Positions 38,689-41,464 of a stretch of DNA of 41,464 nt are shown one piece after another. A program made the position numbers and the translations under genes. The notes below the pieces were generated by a model, which was given only the letters and a program-made list of their open reading frames with translations, searched no databases and was not told where the DNA came from. Source of the stretch: a virus. The stretch covers positions 1-41,464 of IMG/VR virus record IMGVR_UViG_3300006919_000118, one strand, 5' to 3'. Within the stretch, counting starts at the first letter, position 1. Every line of letters starts with the position of its first letter.

Positions 38689-40913
38689 TGTTTCACGTTG
38701 CTCCTGCTGGTGCACTCGGCGCGGGCGAAGGCTACGTCGCTGAGAACGCCGGGCTGTTTGACGGGGCCGGATACGGCTCTCGGACACTGAGTGGCACCCC
38801 GACAGATCAAGACGTATTCACGGTCCGTATCATCACAAAGCGGGGTGAACTTGGTGCGGTTAACTACCTGTTTTCCGCTGGTCCCGGCTCGACGACTACT
38901 GAGGACTTCATCGGCTTCGACGCGAGTGACCGGATTTTTGTCCGCTTCGCTGGTACGACCCGGATGGTCACGACTGCCGTCTTCCGGGACCCGACAGCCC
39001 ACATGGAGATTGTGCTTGCCTGTGACTACGGCGCAAGCGGCTCGGACAAGGCCAAACTGTACGTCAACGGTGTCGAAATCACGGCGTTCTCCACGGACAC
39101 GCGATCCTCGATTACAACGACCAATCAGAAGTTCAACACCAACACGCCGCACCACATTGGCGCAAGCGCACCAAGCCCGGGAACCTCAGAGTACGAGGGC
39201 TACATCAGCGAAGTGTCGATGGTGGACGGGACGCAACTCACACCTTCCTCGTTTGGCGAGACCGACAACTATGGCAACTGGTTGCCCAAGAACCTCTCTG
39301 GCCTGACGTTCGGCACCAACGGCTTCTGGATCAAAGACCCCTCGACCGGCACTGACAGTTCCGGTAATGGGAACGACTTCTCGGTCACTGGAACCATCAC
39401 GCAGGTGTCCGACACGCCGACCGACAGCGTGAGCAAGGGCGTCGGCAACTTCGCTACGTGGAACCCGTTGCACTACGGTTCGCGTACCTCGTCCGTCACG
39501 TTCTCCAACGGCAACCGGACGATCAGCAATTCCGGCGCTTCCGCCGATAGCATGGTCTTGGCTACGCTGGCGATTGACGCCTCGCTCGATACCTACTTCG
39601 AGGTCGAGACGGCGAGTGGTGCGAGCCTTCCGGCCTATGTGGGCATCTGCAAGCTGACCGACCTTTCGTTCGACAAGAGCGCCAACCCTTACACGAACGG
39701 GACGCTGACGAACTACGGCTATCGGTCCTCGTCTGGTAATCTCTTGACGGACAGCGTGGGTGAGGCCGGCACCGCCTACGGCGCGTCATGGACTGACGGC
39801 GACCGGATCGGCGTTCGTCTCAACGCGGGAACCCTGACCTTCTACAAGGATGGGGTCTCCCAAGGAACCGCTGCGACCGGCATCACCGGCCTTTGGTTCC
39901 CTATGTTCATCGGCGGCGGCGGCACATGGAACGCGACCGGCTACTTCGCGGACGACGTTATCACGAACATGCCGAGCGGGTCGAAGTCCCTCGCCACGCA
40001 GAACCTTCCCGAGAGTACGGCGAAACGCTCCGATGTATTTGTCGATGCTTACGACACGGAAACCAATATCGAAAGCACTCTGGCGGCTGCACGATCTGCA
40101 TGGACCGGCGCCTATGTTGACTTTTACTTCAACCTCGATGGCACAGAAGACAACATTACACAGTTCAGTCACGATGGTTCAAATGAACACGCCTTCGGCA
40201 CAGGCAGTCATGCGCATCAAGCCCGATCAACTCTGAGTGGGGCAAATAACTGGGGGGCGTTTTCATTCCAGCATGACGGCACGAATGTCGTGATCGGAGC
40301 GGTCTCCCACACCAACGGTGCAGATACGACTGTCACGACAAACCACGGCAACGCGAATTGTGTTGTGATGTTGTTCGAGCGTTCAACGACACCGATCCCG
40401 TATTTTCATCCGGCGTTCACATCCGGCGATCTTTGTTATCTAAGTGTAGCGAGCGGAGAGACGCTGGACAGCGCCATCAAGAATGTTGGCGCAAACTCTT
40501 TCGACATTGACACAGGCGAAGCTAGCGGGACGTATGACTACATTGTTCTCGTCGATGGTCTGATCATCAACATTCGTCAGCACGAGGGCAACAACAACGC
40601 CGATGGTTCTGTCATTCACACAACAGGCACCCCCCGGCTCTTGATCACCGAGGATTATGACAGCGTACAGAACACCACTCTAGTTGGGTTGGGCATCTTT
40701 AATCAGACTTACAATTCTGTCGATGACTACTATCGCCTTGATCTTGATAGTGCTGATGTTGCGACGGCTGATATGGCAGATTTCAACGCGCATTGCATAA
40801 AGTGCAGAAACACCAACGGCAAGATTAATGGTGCTGCGAGTTTTGCTGACATCGTGATTTGTGATCCTCCACCGAAGGGGCGGGGCCAGTCGCGAGGTGT
40901 CCCCCATGCTTAG
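38688..40913 (+). CDS. LamG/SPRY-like receptor-binding protein, 741 aa
   Basis: It starts MFHVAPAGALGAGEGYVAEN. Residues about 25-200 resemble a concanavalin/LamG jelly roll (VFTVRIITKRGELGAVNYLF, then LYVNGVEITAF and ISEVSMVDGTQLTPSSFGE). Residues about 280-430 match a SPRY-type domain (YFEVETASG, AYVGICK, WTDGDRIGVRLNAGTLTFYK). The C-terminal 300 residues are a beta domain (GTGSHAHQARSTLSG). Such lectin-like modules bind surface glycans. The start at 38688 overlaps the fibre stop (TGATG), so fibre and tip are translated together. No depolymerase catalytic pattern is evident. Confidence 0.8.
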   Translation: MFHVAPAGALGAGEGYVAENAGLFDGAGYGSRTLSGTPTDQDVFTVRIITKRGELGAVNYLFSAGPGSTTTEDFIGFDASDRIFVRFAGTTRMVTTAVFRDPTAHMEIVLACDYGASGSDKAKLYVNGVEITAFSTDTRSSITTTNQKFNTNTPHHIGASAPSPGTSEYEGYISEVSMVDGTQLTPSSFGETDNYGNWLPKNLSGLTFGTNGFWIKDPSTGTDSSGNGNDFSVTGTITQVSDTPTDSVSKGVGNFATWNPLHYGSRTSSVTFSNGNRTISNSGASADSMVLATLAIDASLDTYFEVETASGASLPAYVGICKLTDLSFDKSANPYTNGTLTNYGYRSSSGNLLTDSVGEAGTAYGASWTDGDRIGVRLNAGTLTFYKDGVSQGTAATGITGLWFPMFIGGGGTWNATGYFADDVITNMPSGSKSLATQNLPESTAKRSDVFVDAYDTETNIESTLAAARSAWTGAYVDFYFNLDGTEDNITQFSHDGSNEHAFGTGSHAHQARSTLSGANNWGAFSFQHDGTNVVIGAVSHTNGADTTVTTNHGNANCVVMLFERSTTPIPYFHPAFTSGDLCYLSVASGETLDSAIKNVGANSFDIDTGEASGTYDYIVLVDGLIINIRQHEGNNNADGSVIHTTGTPRLLITEDYDSVQNTTLVGLGIFNQTYNSVDDYYRLDLDSADVATADMADFNAHCIKCRNTNGKINGAASFADIVICDPPPKGRGQSRGVPHA

Positions 40914-41367
40914 TGTCTGGCTCCTTATCGCCTTCACTGGCGGCATCCTCCGCGTTATCGACGGGCGCGGACAAGAGTGGGTGCCGATCCGTGGCGCGTA
41001 CCGTTCGGCTATCCTGTTCGCGTGGGGCGTCCTCGCAGCGTTCTACGCCTTCGATCTTCATTGGCTGACCCTGTGGGTTGGCGGCATGGCCGGATGGGCG
41101 CTGGTTAAAGGCTTCCCGGACGGTGCGTGGCAGAGTTGGAAGGTGATGTGGCTGCACTACTCCGCTCCCTGCGTCCTTGCTATTGCGCCGGTCGTCTTCC
41201 TTGGCCTTGAAGCTAATACGTGGCCCCTGTGGTTCGCGCTAACCCTCGCCGTCGCCGTCTACTACTGGTTCAAGAACGTCCACTGGCCGAAGCGTGGCGG
41301 TTGGTGGTCCTACGCAACTGAGTTCCTTGCTGGAGCCGCAGTGTACGGAGGCATTGCATTGATATGA
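40906..41367 (+). CDS. Multi-pass membrane protein, holin candidate, 153 aa
   Basis: It starts MLSVWLLIAFTGGILRVIDG and has about four to five hydrophobic spans (FAWGVLAAFYAFDL, LTLWVGGMAGWALV, CVLAIAPVVFLGL, FALTLAVAVYYWF, ATEFLAGAAVYGGIALI) separated by short Trp-rich loops. The position after the adhesin genes and before the genome end is where lysis genes often lie, so a holin or holin-like role is plausible; no family is recognised. The ATG overlaps the previous stop and its TGA overlaps the next start (ATGA). Confidence 0.65.
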   Translation: MLSVWLLIAFTGGILRVIDGRGQEWVPIRGAYRSAILFAWGVLAAFYAFDLHWLTLWVGGMAGWALVKGFPDGAWQSWKVMWLHYSAPCVLAIAPVVFLGLEANTWPLWFALTLAVAVYYWFKNVHWPKRGGWWSYATEFLAGAAVYGGIALI

Positions 41368-41464
41368 GTATTTTCAATGAAATCCAACGACAGGCCCATG
41401 ACATGCAGGAACAAACTGTAGGCAAGGTTGCTGTTACCATTGGCAGCGGCGGAACGCTTTACCA
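41364..41464 (+). CDS. Start of a further rightward gene, cut by window edge
   Basis: The first 33 codons begin MSIFNEIQRQAHDMQEQTVG and continue KVAVTIGSGGTLY. The ATG overlaps the TGA of the membrane protein gene (ATGA). An amphipathic N-terminal helix followed by a Gly-rich segment is seen in some small phage holins, but the part present is too short to decide. Confidence 0.6.
   Translation, partial: MSIFNEIQRQAHDMQEQTVGKVAVTIGSGGTLY

Noticed and set aside
38688-40913. Diversity-generating retroelement, expected by analogy with BPP-1-like phages
   Set aside because: No reverse transcriptase gene, template repeat or variable repeat is visible near the receptor-binding gene within the window.
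1-41464. T7-type RNA polymerase, integrase, tRNA genes, CRISPR arrays, insertion sequences
   Set aside because: I looked for each and saw no supporting sequence. Gaps between genes are short apart from 10281-10364 (no gene; weak CGGGG-CCCCG hairpin only) and the repeat array.

Overview
The window is 41.5 kb of a tailed double-stranded DNA phage genome, most likely a short-tailed (podovirus-like) virus of a Gram-negative bacterium. It is gene-dense and GC-rich. It carries a complete head, connector, tail-tube and internal-virion gene set, plus its own DNA polymerase, primase-helicase, SNF2-type helicase and nucleases. No integrase, partition gene, tRNA, CRISPR array, rRNA or host-like metabolic operon is visible, so a virulent lifestyle is likelier than a temperate one. 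The head genes resemble the Bordetella phage BPP-1 type (Bbp19-, Bbp17- and Bbp16-like proteins). No phage RNA polymerase is seen, so it is not a typical T7-like Autographivirid. The host cannot be fixed from sequence alone; the codon use (GC-rich, C/G-ending) would suit an alphaproteobacterium or similar.

Layout: positions 1-10,100 are transcribed leftward and form the early/replication arm. From the promoter near 10,090 leftward come a run of tiny proteins (several single-pass membrane peptides, a papain/C39-like protein at 9407-9898), then the SNF2 helicase (6744-8093), a Cas4/RecB-like Fe-S nuclease (5442-6416), a probable DNA-binding accessory protein (4725-5426), family A DNA polymerase (2830-4644), and a tail of small genes including an Xre-type HTH protein (724-924). 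Three leftward sigma-70-like promoters (about 2205, 8680, 10,090) share an 11-bp palindrome, TCAGTnACTGA, placed directly against the -35 box, so a common regulator is likely.

Positions 10,100-41,464 are transcribed rightward. First come a 50-aa AP2-like protein, a PrimPol/DUF3987 primase-helicase (10,365-12,524), and a 240-bp gene-free array of about ten GGTGTCACC/GGTGACACC elements that is the best replication-origin candidate. A Hjc-like nuclease, a probable small terminase subunit and the large terminase follow. The virion genes are next: a beta-rich structural protein, a portal split by a -1 frame change, scaffold, major capsid, cement protein, tail tube A and B, a GNAT acetyltransferase, two internal virion proteins, a giant 2926-aa polyvalent ejection protein carrying zeta-toxin and HExGH metallopeptidase signatures, a T7-like tail fibre, a LamG/SPRY receptor-binding protein, a membrane protein (holin candidate), and the start of a further gene cut by the window edge.

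Both ends of the window are cut inside genes. The leftward arm runs off the left edge and the rightward arm off the right edge. On a circular or concatemeric map the two arms converge, and a strong plus-strand terminator at 716-744 would stop late transcripts entering the early arm. Lysis genes (endolysin, spanins) are probably in the missing part.
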